DNA of 42,321 bases from Ectocarpus siliculosus. Lineage: Eukaryota; Sar; Phaeophyceae; Ectocarpales; Ectocarpaceae. Position 1 is the stretch's first letter. The number at the start of each line of letters is the position of its first letter. Of this stretch, positions 10,101-22,705 are shown one piece after another. A program made the position numbers and the translations under genes. The notes beneath the pieces are model-generated. The model worked only from the letters and a program-made list of their open reading frames with translations. It was not told where the DNA came from and ran no database searches. The stretch is taken from NCBI GenBank assembly GCA_000310025.1, contig FN649734.1, positions 3,002,100 to 3,044,420 of the forward strand, written 5' to 3'.

Positions 10101-12196
10101 TAATTAAGAAAAACGAAACCGAACACTACCGTGCTCTGGGGGCATTTCATAATACCTTTGGTTCACCTGTGTGCTGTTGATACTTGCTGCAGTAGAGGGA
10201 TGGCTGGCGGGGCGCTCGGGGTGGGAGAATCGAAGGGGTTCGCCGGACTTGCAAAGACAGTCGGTGTTCGATAGGGTATATGCAATGCTGATGCAAGGTC
10301 TGAGGGTGAACTCTTTGTTTTAGAGGGAAATCACACCAATCGATCATCTCGGACATCCGTGGGCGCGCGTTTGCTTGTGTATGAAAGTGTTCTTGAAACC
10401 CCCGACAGGGCGTCTGATTAAGTGACGCCTCGCGCTTGGGTAGGTCCGGCTTCCGACTGAAAAAAGCCGGGCATCTCATTCATTCATTCACATTCACATG
10501 TGTTGTTCATGCAAGGTGAGACCTCAAATACACCCTAAACATATCAAACACTCCGCTTCCCAGTCTTGCGAGCCCCAGCGGAGTATGCGCAGGTAAGGGA
10601 TTTCCTCCCCACCTGTCTCCCCCCCCCCTGGGTGTTTGCCATCGGGGTTGGATCTTTTTTTCGTCGCTTGGCAACGATGTTGTAAAACAAGCCGATCACT
10701 TCGTGAGCTCGACAACCAGGCTATCGCTTTTCTCTTGCCTTATATTGTTTTTTTTGCGGTAACCGTGAATGGTGGTCGAGTAGACAATGTTGTGCGGGGT
10801 CGAGAACCCTCACTCCACGCAAAGGAGATAATCGCACCACGTTGTGTGAAGTTGGTCAAGCACCTTCAAGGCAGTTACACAATGCTTACAACTGTCTCTG
10901 GAAGTGAAAGCACCAGAAAATAAATTAAGTCATACGCAGCTGTCATCCGTACGCAAGGAAGTAAGCACAAGATGCCGAACACCCTAAGCAGGATGCAGCT
11001 CATCCTTCATGCGACTCGCCCAATACCTCACGGCACTTCGCGCTTGGTGATGTGAGAGCCTGGTCCGGCGAGAACCCGGCGTGCTTGGTCCCGGCTTTGT
11101 AGGGGTGCGGGTCAATGGTCTAACGACTCTGGCATGCACGACCCCCCTGTCTCCCTCAAAGTGCAACTTGTACTTGATCCTTCCTTCCCGCGGGGACCCT
11201 AACCAAGCCACGGAAAATATTATCAGCGTGACGGTTTTTTGGTGACCGCGAAGGTATCGGCATGCCCGGGCCATGATGACGATGTACAAGACAGTGAGAC
11301 CAATGGTGCAAGTGATTGTAAAAACATTACGGATACACATTCACTGTTCATGCCCCCCCCGACCAAGAATGGGCAGGTGTACTGCCATGGGATCAAATCA
11401 TGATACGATTCTACCTACACCAACGATACAAGGAGATTGTACCGACATGTTGCCGTGCACTCTACGACGGAGTAGTGCGTCGATGATAAACAAGAACTTT
11501 CCAAATTCGCAATGCTTGGTACTTGATGCCTGAGTCAGAGACAGTCAGAAACGAAAAGGTGCAACACGAAAAACAACCCCTTTCGGCCCGGCACGTACGC
11601 CAACCGGACAAAAGACATTTTTCACGCGTAGATGATGCCATGCATAAGGCCAGATTGCCCTGTTTTGAAGCCACCATCTTTCATCGGCCACACGATATCT
11701 CTTTCTCGAAAATGGACAGTAACGGGCGAATTGCACTCGATCTCTGTTGCATGACTCATTGACCTCTCGACGTGCGTCATCCGTGCCCCCGGCGTTTGCT
11801 TCGCAAAGCCCTCGCGGCAAGTGTGAACCCGACTGACTGCACGCGCATCCATCCCTCTTTGTGTGTGTATACAAAAAGTTTCATGTACTGTGTTCTAAAA
11901 TGTAGTGACGGAAGAGCAAATCGACTCCTGGAAAGTGCATACGTGACGGACCTATCTGGACAGCGTTGTACAATCCCAATCCTGGTCACCCGAGGGGGGG
12001 GGGGGAAAGAAGAGAAGGAGCGGTAGAAAGAACCAAGTATCGTTTTCGGCTGAACCCGTTGTTCTGTAGTAATCCACCTCTGTTGCACATACGAAACGCG
12101 AGTGAAACGAGGAGGGTATGTAGGCGACACCGCTGTGCCCCGGCGACGTCGTACGCAGCAGCTAGGTAAGCGTCTGCTTGGCAGGGCAACTAGAAG
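7118..12196. other. Intergenic region between convergent genes A and B
   Basis: This stretch of about 5.1 kb lies between the stop of gene A (+) and the stop of gene B (-). No open frame here combines length, plausible composition and splice signals. One minus-strand frame (8463-8852, 129 aa) is the longest plausible one but has no recognised domain. The region holds the 71-bp tandem duplication at 9701-9842 and short direct repeats near 7190-7280. It must contain the 3' ends of both gene A and gene B transcripts. Confidence 0.6.
9701..9842. repeat. 71-bp tandem duplication (two copies)
   Basis: TGGTAGACTAATGACCAACA begins at 9701 and again at 9772. The similarity continues through GGAATGTTTGGCGCGGACCG and its second-copy variant. 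The first part is identical and the rest diverged. Confidence 0.75.
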
Positions 12197-15100
12197 CTAC
12201 CCCAAAGCATCAGTGACTACGGCAACCGCCACCGTGACGGATGAAACCAGCAGATACATGGACCTTGCCATTGGTCCGTAGGCCCTCCTGCCACCCGCCC
12301 CATTGAAGTCGTCGTCGTCTACCACCCCTAGCGGGGCAGGCGTCGGGGCTGGTGGTGGGTTGGGCTCCGCGGACCCTGCAAGGGGCGTTCATTACCGGGT
12401 GAGTATCGCCGAAAAATGAGTGAAAATCGTGCACCAGCCCAAACACTCGGAGCTCAAGCGAATAAGCTCTCAACAAGATGAACGAGCAGTACCCAGAGCA
12501 GGGCATAGTGCCGGTGGGCGCACAGCAGTGTTCGTAGTGCACTCTATGTGTTCTCATTGTGACACGCAGCCTAGAGGTGAATAGGAGCCTATCCTGTTCC
12601 CGTGCTCCTTGCCAAGCAAGTTTTTTCGGAGTGAAACTTCCCACAAATTCACACGATTTTGAGGTCTGCGGCAAAAATGATCAACCTAAACCTAAGACTG
12701 ACATGTTCACGCTTTTTTCGAGAACATCTTACCCATGTAGAAGGAACAATCCATTTCGTCCTGGGTGGCGACTTGGTCCACGTCGTCGCCTTCAATAAGA
12801 TCGCTGTCCATGTACGGTGTGTCTAGATATAATGATTCGTAACTCTGTTTTTAGGAGTCCAAAAGTTGGTGTATTCGTGGCGGGGATCGGGGAAGCCGGG
12901 GGAAAGAGCAGTGGGTCAACGAGAGGAAGCTCTGCCAACGGAACACTCGTGGGCAATGGTCGCCTGACGCGTGCGATGGCAAGTACTAGGAACTCTTAAC
13001 GTCCACCGCGAGTTCTTCTCACTATGGATCAATTGGGGTACACGGAAACTTGAGTGAGTGCATCTCAAACACGTTGATGGCGTGTTGCGCCCAGACTGAC
13101 CCCATTGATTGTCGATGTGGAGCTTCGCGAAGAACACAAAAGGCCGCATCCAAAGAGTGTTATTCATGGGTGGATGAACTCGAACGCTTGCCCGTACACA
13201 ATTCTCAATGGGCTGTACCATGGGCGATTGAAAAGAAACACGGAGCAGGAACGATGTACAGTAGAGCAACCGCCAGCTCTTTGTGCGGCACAGAAAACAA
13301 GTGTTTGGACACGAGTGTAACGTCGTTCTTACTTGACCGGCGGTGAAGTCGTCTGTGTATCCAATCACAGCACCGAGTTCCTCGATGCAGTTCTGCACCG
13401 TGCTGTGACACCTGGTGAAAAACAATAAATCCATTAAACCAGTCGGGTGCGAGGGGGGTAGTTGCTTTTGGAGAGTTCCATGGAAGTCCATGGACTTCCA
13501 TGAAAAGTTCCATGGAGCTCCATGGACTTCCATAAAAAAATTCATGGAACTCCTTGAAATATTTCATGGAAGTCCAAGGAGTTCCATAAACATTTTAATG
13601 GACTTCAATGAAATATTTCATGGAAGTCCAGGGAGTTCCATGAAAACATTTATGGAAGTGAAAGGAGTTTCATGAAAAGATTCATGGAAGTTCATGGAGC
13701 TCCGTGGAAACAAGTAAAAAGTTTCTTGGAAGTCCAATGAAGCCCATGCGCACAGTTCATGGACATCAATGTCCAACACAGCCAAGGCTCATTGTCGCCA
13801 TTTATCCACCAAGTTGGCGTCACTGGAATATTTCTAGAACGTCCATGCCATGAATGTTTCATAGACTCCCATGATGAAATATTTCATGGGCCTCCACGGA
13901 CTTCCATGGACATGGTGTCATGGACTTCCATGGACTTCCATGAAATTTTTCATGGAAGTCCATGAAAGTCCATGGACTGGTTTCATGGGACTCCATGGAA
14001 CTCCATGGACTTCCATGAAATAGTTCACTAAAAAATATTATAATGTAGATGATTGGAATGATTCCACAAACAGGTGGTCACCTGTTTTTCAAGTCGGAGA
14101 TTTTCCCAACACCGGTCGCCGACAGCGGCGGTGACGAAAAGCGTCATACCCTTCGGCGCGTTCGGTCTCTAGACATTGCGAAACAGACGTATGTGCGTAC
14201 GTGCCCGTTTCGCCCTATCATGGAAGGCATGTGTTCGGCGTGTGCCAAAGGCCCGTGATCACCACAGAACAGGGGTTTTACTGCAAGGTAGATACAGAAC
14301 AACAGGCGGATCGTGTTTATTACTTAGAAGTATGTTTTATTGGTCCTGTTGCCATTGGCGGTGATAATGGTGGTGGCGGTACCATCATCACACCGGACTG
14401 TTTTGACCCGTATTCGTGTAGAGGTATGCACGCGTTGCTCAGGCAGGGGCTACTGTAAGATCCTGTCCTCCCCTGTTTTATCCCTCTGCGGGGAGTTACA
14501 TCTACGCTTTCTAGAAGGAATCGTTCTCTTCAATGTTCCGTTTACACTCGGCAACTTCAATACCTATGCTTGTTGCCGAACACCAAAAATGGCTCTACCA
14601 AATAAACTACGTTCATGAGCCAATCTTCAAGGGGTCGACACAACAAATAAATGAGAGCAAACACAAGTGGTCGCGCTGGCTTCGTTGATGTCGAGAGAAG
14701 AGCGTAATCGATAGAAGTATATCGAAATGAAAAACCTGTGCTGTTGTCCTTTCCGTGCAAGTGCCCCGTACCAACACGTTTTTTCTACATAAAACACAAC
14801 ATCTCAACTGCCAACACGTACGTATTTGAAGTACCAAACTATTCACCTTCGTCCAAGCTCAATTTCGCTACCTCATGTGGCCTACACGATTTTCTACCGA
14901 AAAAAGCCCACACCACTGCCAATAGCATTGACTTGACGACAACGCCGACGCGGAAATACCATGAATACAAGAACAGACATGATGAGACAAGCCATTGTTA
15001 TTGCCACGCAAGGTCTGCACTTACCGCGTCGTTTCTTCGCAACACCCACGGTAGCAGTTGATGGTGAACGGGAAATACTCTGGGCCGGATCCACACGTCT

Positions 15101-16939
15101 GGACACCCAAGTTGCGGGGACGACAAGGACGACAAGCGTGCGGTGAGGACCAGCTCGACGTCGAGGGATGGAAGGAGAAGCAACTCGATGCGCTTGATGT
15201 GCAGTGACGCAAAGGTTTGCGAAGCAGGAACTAAAAAATTGTCTGTGTCTTTGTATGATGTTTCGTGCACTCGCTGTTGTTTTGATCGGAATCACAACTC
15301 AGCGTGTCTGTGGAAGCTATTCCCTTTCCTAGGCAATGATTTGTTTCAGAAGCCTCCCCGCTACCTGCCATACCCAGTCCATTTTTTTTCCCAGCGAAAG
15401 GCAACTTTAGGCCACCGTCTACAGTAAGCCTATTTCTGGTAGAAGGTCCCAGGAGGCCTTATTGTGGCAAAGCGCCTACAGTCATTTATTAAGATCTTTG
15501 GTTCCGATTTACATCTGCCGCGTCACTCTCTTCTTTCATTGCCTACATGTATTACAGCCGTCTCCTAGAATCAACCCACTCTCCCGATCAATGTTCCCGC
15601 GAAACTACATATGTATGTCTTTGTCGTTGCAACAGCACAGTTCCCAGAGGTCCGACGGTGTTACTATTAGAGTCCTGATTTTTTTACGTACCATGTAATA
15701 GCGGTACAGCAAGTGGTCGACACCGGATATCTCCCCTTCATACCCCCCGCACTCATCCAGGCAGTACGTTTCATTCGCTCCGGTAGTGTTGCATCTCTGT
15801 GCGGTGAGGTTGTCGTCAGCAAATACAGGGAAAAAGCGAGTGAGTGCCTACGAGAGTTGCTTGTTTTGCAATGATGTTTCGATTGGCCTCGGGGTGCTGC
15901 CGCCGGTTTCATAATAAGTGATACAACCTCAACCCGGTATTTATTTCGCGCATCCCTCGAGGACGGCTTGGCGTCAAGCCTCTCGGTACACGGGCGTATT
16001 ATTCACTGTTCTGTTTCTTCGGAGTGGTGTACGGAGCATAAGGCGGCGAAAAAGAGACGGAAACACGCCTCACCCTGCTGTGGTCGCGTCTCCCGTGCTT
16101 TCTAACGGGACGTCAACGGTCCCTTTTGTGACTATGGTTGCACAATTTGTACTCTGAGTCTCGGAGGCGGAGGAGGTGGACAACTACCGGGCTATCGTTC
16201 GGGCACAGCAAGGAATTCGAAAGGCAACAGGACGCCATCACACACAGAACAACGACAGCACCGCCTAACAAAAAAAGACAACATACATATACTTCTATTC
16301 AATAATATGATAAGTTGACCTCACCAGCATCTCCACTCCACTGGGCCCTAGCTGCCCGTAAATGGGAAACCCATCCTGCGTAGGCGGGTACGAACCGAGG
16401 CCCAATATCAATGGTGTCGTGTGGGGGTACTTCTCATGTATCCAACACCGTCCCCGCCCGTTTCTGTTGAGTCGAGAACCTCGAAACCACGCCGGCCGGG
16501 GAACCTCTCCGGAGAACAATTACAAACGTTGGGCACGCATTTCTTGGAATAAACAACACCAGTTGTGTGGCGGTTCCGATCCGAAATCTTCCGTCTGTTG
16601 TTGTTCCCGAGTAACGCGCAGTCTCCGTTGACGGTCAGCCAGCTTGAGGACCCCAGGTTGCGATGATTTAGTACTGGTGTTGGGTTCGCTGGCTCGAGAC
16701 GATTAACCGGAGTGTTTTTCGCTGTTGCCACTCAGGAACGAGGACCCATATAGTAACAGACGACACAACCCAAACCCTAACCCTAACCCTAACCCTAACC
16801 CTTTGTTGATGTTGCTACTGGTATTGCTATAGCTGTTGCTTGCTGCTGTTGAAGCTATTTCTGTCGTCGCCGTCATCGTCGCCATCGTTGTCGTCATCAG
16901 TGGCATCTTAACATATCAACGTCGGTGTCGATCTTGTTG

Positions 16940-16996
<57 letters not shown>

Positions 16997-19250
16997 ATAT
17001 TTGCTAATCTTTGTGTTCTATTTCTTCTTTCGTGTGTCTGTGTTGAGTACCACCTATTCTCTATGTCAAATCTGCCCTTGCTTAACAATGTTCCGCGCAG
17101 GGACGACAGAAGCGTTGGACGCAAGAGGAGAAGAGTCGATTGAATAGACCCGCAGGACTGTTCGAGGCACTCACATAGGCCCAGCCCAGGAGCGGAGAGT
17201 GGTCGTCCGCCGTCAAGTTCTGCGCTTTCATGGCCTGACAATGCGTTGGAAGTGAAAGGTTCCGAAGGGGGCATGGAATGGGTTGCCGCACGCGGACAGG
17301 GGACTGAGAGAGTCGTAGGGGGAATCGGGAGGGGGTGCGGGTCAGCCGACCATTGCGCCTAACTCTACCCCGTACGTGTTGCTTGCAAAGCAATTCAAGG
17401 AGTTCAGAAAAGAGAACCGCTCCTTCAATCTTGCTAGCCTTTGGGTCCTTTTCTTCCGCTGATCGTTCGGAGATCACTTCAGGCCAAGGATACGGTGGGG
17501 AGCTACGGTAAACATTCCGAGGGTAGAAAGAGGGGAATCGAACGTAAGAATAGGCATGGTTTCGATGACCACACCTGCTCCTGGAGACACCCTGGGGCAT
17601 TGTGGTAGTGGTACACCCCGTCTGCGGTCGTGCTTCCCCCGCACAGGTCAGTGGTGTCGCCATGCAGCTTGGCCGCAGCGGCCCCGTACGTTGTGGCTGC
17701 CCGATCATCGGCGTAAGAACTTGAGCGTGAAACAGCGGGGTGGGGGGTAGAGGTCAGGTCGGAAGACGGGCTAGTAGAGCGTGGTGGGGGGCCGTGTGTG
17801 GTCGTGGTATAGGCTGCGGGGATCACAACACTACGTCGTATTCCTTGGGGTGAAGCTAGGATCGTAGTGTGCTACGACACCCCTTCGCCGTCGTGAACAG
17901 CAACGCAGTTACGACAACATTTCACCTGTAGACGGCGACCCCGTTGATCATCATGCCGACGGGCCCTGAAACATCGCTGAGGTTGGTCGCGCGGTCGATG
18001 CCGCCACGGAACCACGGGGAACCGTTTACGTCAACGCTCACCGCTTTTTGCTGATACGCATCGAAATTGAGAGAGGCGAACGGCGAAGGTGATGCGTGCG
18101 CTTGAGGCATCATCAAACATACTCCGCGTTAGATTCGACTGACTGAAGATTATGACGGCATCAGGGGGGCAGGGAAAAAGTCGCTGATCGAAATACTCGA
18201 GGGGACTCTCCAACTGGAGAAATATCGTGTCATGTCTTCGTACGGTAACAGGAGTCTACGCTGCTAGGCATGAGGCGTGCTACGGAGGCATTGCCCTACA
18301 CGGTTGTCCGGGGAAATTTCGCACCAATGGAATATCGAGAACGGCGATATCGTAGTAGGTTCGTAGAAAACACGTTGCACGTTGCGCGAAAACTGAGCCA
18401 AAACGGGTGCCGAAGGAAAACTGTCGGTCGCTGTCTTCGATGCAGGTCGAAACACAAACCGTTGTCGAAATCTGTATCTTTGAAATATTTGTGATTGTGA
18501 GGGTACGTTGGTGATGAAGTCCCCAGGGGCAAAGAGGGGACTCGAGCTGGGTGCATGCTCGAGGCCAAGCTTTTGCCCTCTCACTCTACCTGCAAGTCTC
18601 GTAATCCTTTAGCATGGATGCACATTCAAAGATCAAATTCGCCAACATGCGGCCGTGTAGAGGATCACCTTCGGCGCGACACCCCCGTCGATGGAGTAAT
18701 GGACATGGTTGGGACACCCCGTACCTGTTATCAAGGCCCGGGTTATCGGGAACAATTTTCTGCGAGGTGGCCAACAATAGAGCGCACGACAAAGAGAGCA
18801 GATGAGTAATCATGTCATCCGTCAATCATATCCTCCCATCGCTTCCAACAGACAGTTGATCTTCAGCCACCCGTCGGGGTTCACAATACCACTCAACCTA
18901 GCATGATACCTTCTGTGCCTGTAGTGAACAGAAGCAACATGTCCGGCCTTGGTGTATGCTTCTTGCACCTCCATCTACGTCTTACCTACGGTTTGGGTAG
19001 ACTGATTATATCAAGACTATCTTGCACCTCGACAACGACCATTGACAATAACAGTAACGACAGATCGCACAACTCACACGATCGAAAATCTGAAATCGGC
19101 GGAAGATCCATCCGCTGCACAGTCGAGGCTTTCGGATCTGTGTGCAAAGGCGGGAGGAATCTCACACAGCGCCGTGCACCAGACGAAGGCGCCAATGGCG
19201 AAGGTCGCGAACCTTCGAATCGTTGTGTTTTCGATGACGACCGCCGACAT
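12197..19250 (-). CDS. YHYH-domain surface protein, gene B (11 exons, 397 aa)
   Basis: Exons in transcript order: 19250-19078, 18759-18669, 18050-17926, 17719-17575, 17234-17175, 16375-16325, 15796-15692, 15098-15025, 13411-13333, 12844-12733, 12375-12197. All are GT-AG, phases agree and the total is 1194 nt. The ATG at 19250 is chosen because a signal-peptide-like stretch (hydrophobic FAIGAFVWCTALC, then PPAFAH) follows at once; a longer in-frame start exists at 19379. Seen: CPNH (73-76), NGVAVY before exon 4, CGG (155-157 region), YHYH (166-169), CLQEQ, GWAY, DGFPIYGQLGP (199-209), CLDECGGYE...YRYY, FPFTINCYRGCC, GYTDDF (292-297), DSDLIEGDD (about 314-322), a short Pro-rich and DDDD stalk, and a hydrophobic tail (MYLLVSSVTVAVAVV). 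Inferred to be extracellular, disulfide-rich and possibly GPI-anchored. The family's function is unknown. It is the tandem neighbour of gene C. Confidence 0.88.
13475..14022. repeat. Self-complementary minisatellite (CATGGAAGTCCATGGA type)
   Basis: About 30-33 bp units such as TTCATGGAAGTCCATGGAG, each followed by TTCCATGAAA, repeat imperfectly from 13475 to about 13745 and again from about 13831 to 14022. Each unit is close to an inverted repeat (TGGAAGTCCA, CCATGG), so single strands can fold into hairpins. The array lies in gene B intron 8 (13412-15024). The plus-strand open frame through it (repeated FHGSP..SM) is a by-product of the repeat. Confidence 0.9.
16772..16802. repeat. Interstitial telomere-like array (CCCTAA)n
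   Basis: Five perfect or near-perfect AACCCT units lie in gene B intron 5 (16376-17174). The repeat corresponds to the TTAGGG telomere type reported for many stramenopiles. Coding exons on both sides show that this is interstitial, not a chromosome end. Confidence 0.9.
16943..16996. repeat. (CTG)18 / (CAG)18 microsatellite
   Basis: Eighteen uninterrupted CTG triplets on the plus strand read as CAG in the transcript sense of gene B. They lie in the same intron as the telomere-like array. The flanking 16800-16920 is also degenerate triplet repeat (GTT/GCT/GTC). Likely length-polymorphic. Confidence 0.95.
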
Positions 19251-21597
19251 TTTCCCTCGCGAGATTTTTTCGATTTCGGCGCCTTGGAGCGGTGGAGAAA
19301 TCAAATGCAAGCACAGCGTAAATCTCACGAGGCATACGTATTTTCCGCAGTGCCTGTCGTTTCTATACAATATCTGCAAGCAAACTACGAAAATCTGATA
19401 TGTTCATTTCTCTACATTGTACCCGACAAGTGTTTCAACGCAAGCCAGCCCACGCGAACAACAACTACTACACAACGCTAATGGAAAGCAAACTACAAAA
19501 AAAGTACTTTAGTCTACTGTACGAGTCTACAGTACCGTATCTATTACAAGGCAGAGGCTACACGTAGAGCTCCTTGTCGTGTAGGTATGCCCGAGAACTA
19601 TGCCAGGCTCAGCATTGTCGGTCGAACGCCTTTGTCTCTTCTCTGTCGTACTCCGAGATTCGAACAAGGCCCGTTTTGCGCACAATGTCCACCGGCCGGC
19701 TGACTGTGTAACACAATGTACGACGACCGTGTTGTCCCAGCACCACCAACGCCATAGACTATATCATCCAGAACAATGCAATGATCAGATGTGGAAGTCA
19801 AATGTCAAATATGCGTTTCAAAAGGGTTCCGCAGCGGCTAGTCGTTGGTTGCATGCTATTTACCAACCTTTAGAACCCAGGAGAACTGTGCGCTTCCGCG
19901 GCGGTGCTGTCCGTGTGGTTGACTTAGGTAGACTTTGTTGTGTGTTTCGGATACCCGATGGGACGTGTAGACGATACTGAGCCTGGAGTTACAGTAGTAG
20001 GAACAACTCCCTCTCCCTTCCTCCCTCTCATACACACACGCACATTCATGTCGAGGCTCATGCTGCTCGAACGGGACCTAGGTGCCTCTGCCAATCATGT
20101 CCCCGAGGGCCCTCGGTCTACTACATCATGTCACATGCAGAACAATATTGTAAAAAAAACGCGGTGGGATTTTCACTGCGCGGGACTGTCAGGACACGGT
20201 CCCGATAACTGTATTGTGGAGATATCGCCGTGTGCTGCTCGTGGAACAGGTAGAAATATGAGTTGGCCACCGTACAACACGGCCTCTGCGGAGGATTTGT
20301 TGCGTTCTTTGTAGAATAAAAAAACTTCTCCGCGAGGCTGTTACCCATACATAGACTATAAGTCTACATAGCGGACCTACAGTGCACCACCATCTTACGG
20401 GAAGACCAGCAGAAACACAGCGTTGAGCCTAATTATTCAACAATGAATCCATAGCCAACAGATTCCGGACTCCCGTCTACGGATACGTGCAGTCTAGAGA
20501 TGATGAGACAGATTCAACACACCATTCTGGCGCACGCACTCTTTACACAGACTACACAGAGACGCGATGTACACGATTGATTGTCTACAGTACCACTTGG
20601 CAAAAGCGAGCCTTCTTGTCTACAGTCCGCTTTCGTTCCGGAGAACTGATACAACAATACGAATTACGGAATACCCGACACATGCACGCTGAAACATGGT
20701 TCGACTCTGTTCAAAGTCAATGATTCCAGCTCTTCGCCTGCATGGATACAACATGTACATGAGTAGGACAACTCAGACTCCCTCTCGTCCACTTTGGACG
20801 TATGTTCTTTCTGTAGGAATGACTTCTCCTGACCCAGTCTAACGCGGCTTACCAGCAAAGGCAGAATGGGCAGTAGCAGCTGGTATGCAATACTGTACGA
20901 CAAATGCATACGGTGCAAAGTACTAGGGCTGCGGCGGCTTCCGCGTCCACGATTCCAAGGCACATGCGTTTGCCTTTACAGCAGCTACATACGTCAATGG
21001 GTTTTTCACGTGGGCATGGAGATGATGATACTTTATGTGACATGATTGTCCCAACGTTGGGTTGGCGTGGGAACACCAAACTAGAAGCTGACCATCTATT
21101 TCACCACGCGTGGTTGCTGACCACTGAAGACCAACAGTCAGGATGTTGTCTGTGCGGCAGTTTTACGCGAGCATGATTACGGCGAGCTCCGTTCACGAAT
21201 GGTTAATGTGTATTGTCGCGCGTACAATCATGTGCGTGCGCACACATGGAGTCCATGGAGGCTACATCTTGCTCGCGGGGGTGACTGAGCGCCTTAGTCT
21301 ACGAATGGTTGACGACGAAGGATGCCACGGAGCGAAAGTCGAGTTTTTGCATGGCTTAACAGATAGACCATTGACCACGGGTCCTCGAGAGGCCGGAGCA
21401 AGAATCCCTCAGGGCCGATCACCGATGGCTTTCCGTTCCATCCTATTTTGCCAAAGGTGACTCAATTTCGTTTTTCCTCCGGAATATACACCCTATCGAT
21501 ATTACTTCCCGCCTTTTCAGACCATTCCTATTCCCCAGCATTGGTTTCGTCTTTGACCTCAAAAATATCACTGTAACTCTCTCCAATTCTTCTCAGC
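19251..21597. other. Upstream region of gene B; no supported gene
   Basis: This lies 5' of the gene B start and must hold its promoter. No TATA-like element can be assigned with confidence. Open frames here (for example 19600-19980 and 19940-20314, plus strand) show no recognisable domain or convincing splice context. The sequence is rich in short CTACAGTA/TACTGTAG-type palindromic words near 19510-19560. Confidence 0.5.
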
Positions 21598-22003
21598 TCA
21601 GTCATGTTTATCTCTCTCTTGTTCTGCGTTGAACGGATATTCTGCGACTACATGAACCCGGGTTTCGCTGCATTCACATTTGAACTTGTCGTCGTCAGCG
21701 TCTACCTTCCAAAATTTCGTCGCGTTCTCGAAGGCCAAGGTCCCCGGTCCAACATTTGACCTGTTGACTTTAGCTTTCTGCATCCATTGGGCCACGCAGA
21801 TTCTCCTTGAACCCTTTTTCTTCTTTGACATTCCGTACACCTAGACCCTCTTTTTCCTTGGTTTGATTGGTAATAATTCCGTGCTTGTGTCTCGGCAAAA
21901 GCAGCAGATTTCGCCTTTGGAACACCTGTAGACCTACCGTTTCCAACGTATCACCTTTGTCAACATTGAACCCCAAATAGCGTGCTATACAACTGTTGCC
22001 CAC
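21598..22003 (-). pseudogene. Possible decayed coding fragment in two frames
   Basis: Two overlapping minus-strand frames have protein-like composition. One is 22003-21770 (starts MGNSCIARYLGFNVDKG, later FQRRNLLLLPRHKHGI). The other is 21840-21598 (contains FWKVDADDDKFKCECSE). Together they read like one peptide interrupted by a frame change near 21800-21840. I do not recognise a family. A transposable-element remnant is possible, and chance is not excluded. Confidence 0.22.
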
Positions 22004-22705
22004 CCTTTGGATTGTCTACCCTGCTTCTTGCTTGGCCACTTCGCCTCCCTCTGTAGCTCTTCTCAGCAACCTCTCCTCTCCCATGCCGTGCACACGGGGG
22101 GGAGGGGAGGACGGAGCATCACACCGACTGAGTATGTATGGAGCTGAAACCAATGATCCCTTCGTGGGGGAAATTTGCGCTCGGGTGACAACAGACGTCT
22201 TGTGGATCAACACCGAGCACGGGTCTCATCTCACGAACGGCCGACTGTGCGCCTCGCTCGCGCGCGAACATACTGCTGATGTGGCTGGATTAATGTGAAT
22301 ACGCAGAGTGCAAGGTGCAAGAAAAACCAGTGAGTACAACGCTACAGACAGGCAGCACCATGCGGCCGATCGGGTCACAGCGGACAGTACTCAACATTCA
22401 AGTGATATCGGCAGAGAACCGCGCCAGAGTAAAACCTAAACGGCGTACCGTCAACTTCTGGCCCGTGGTTCGTCGGGAGAGGAATCAACAAATAGGTGAG
22501 TCTCTCTGGAAAAATGGCGAAGTGTGGAATTGTAAGGTTCCGCCCGTCTTCAACTGGTGTTTTGTTATCCACAAGCCAAATACGATGTGCCGATCGTACC
22601 GTCCCGTCATTGAGACCTTCATTTTTTCCTCTCGCGCAATGTGTAGTAAAGGACCTCTCGAAAACTCATGTCACAACAACAAACGATCGATGACTCCAGA
22701 ACGTC
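22004..22705. other. Downstream of gene C; no supported gene
   Basis: This holds the 3' flank of gene C, whose stop is at 22706-22708. The plus-strand frame 22315-22764 runs antisense into the last exon of gene C, has no recognisable domain, and is not called. Confidence 0.5.

Noticed and set aside
13415-13675. Plus-strand frame encoding repeated FHGSP..SM peptides
   Set aside because: It is a by-product of the minisatellite in a gene B intron.
13475-14022. Regular repeats as a CRISPR-like array
   Set aside because: The units are degenerate and contiguous, without unique spacers, inside a eukaryotic intron.
16772-16802. Chromosome end at the telomere-like repeat
   Set aside because: Gene B exons continue on both sides, so the repeat is interstitial.
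16897-17274. Minus-strand frame with poly-Ser
   Set aside because: The run comes from the CAG repeat, and the frame disagrees with the real exon 17234-17175 of gene B.
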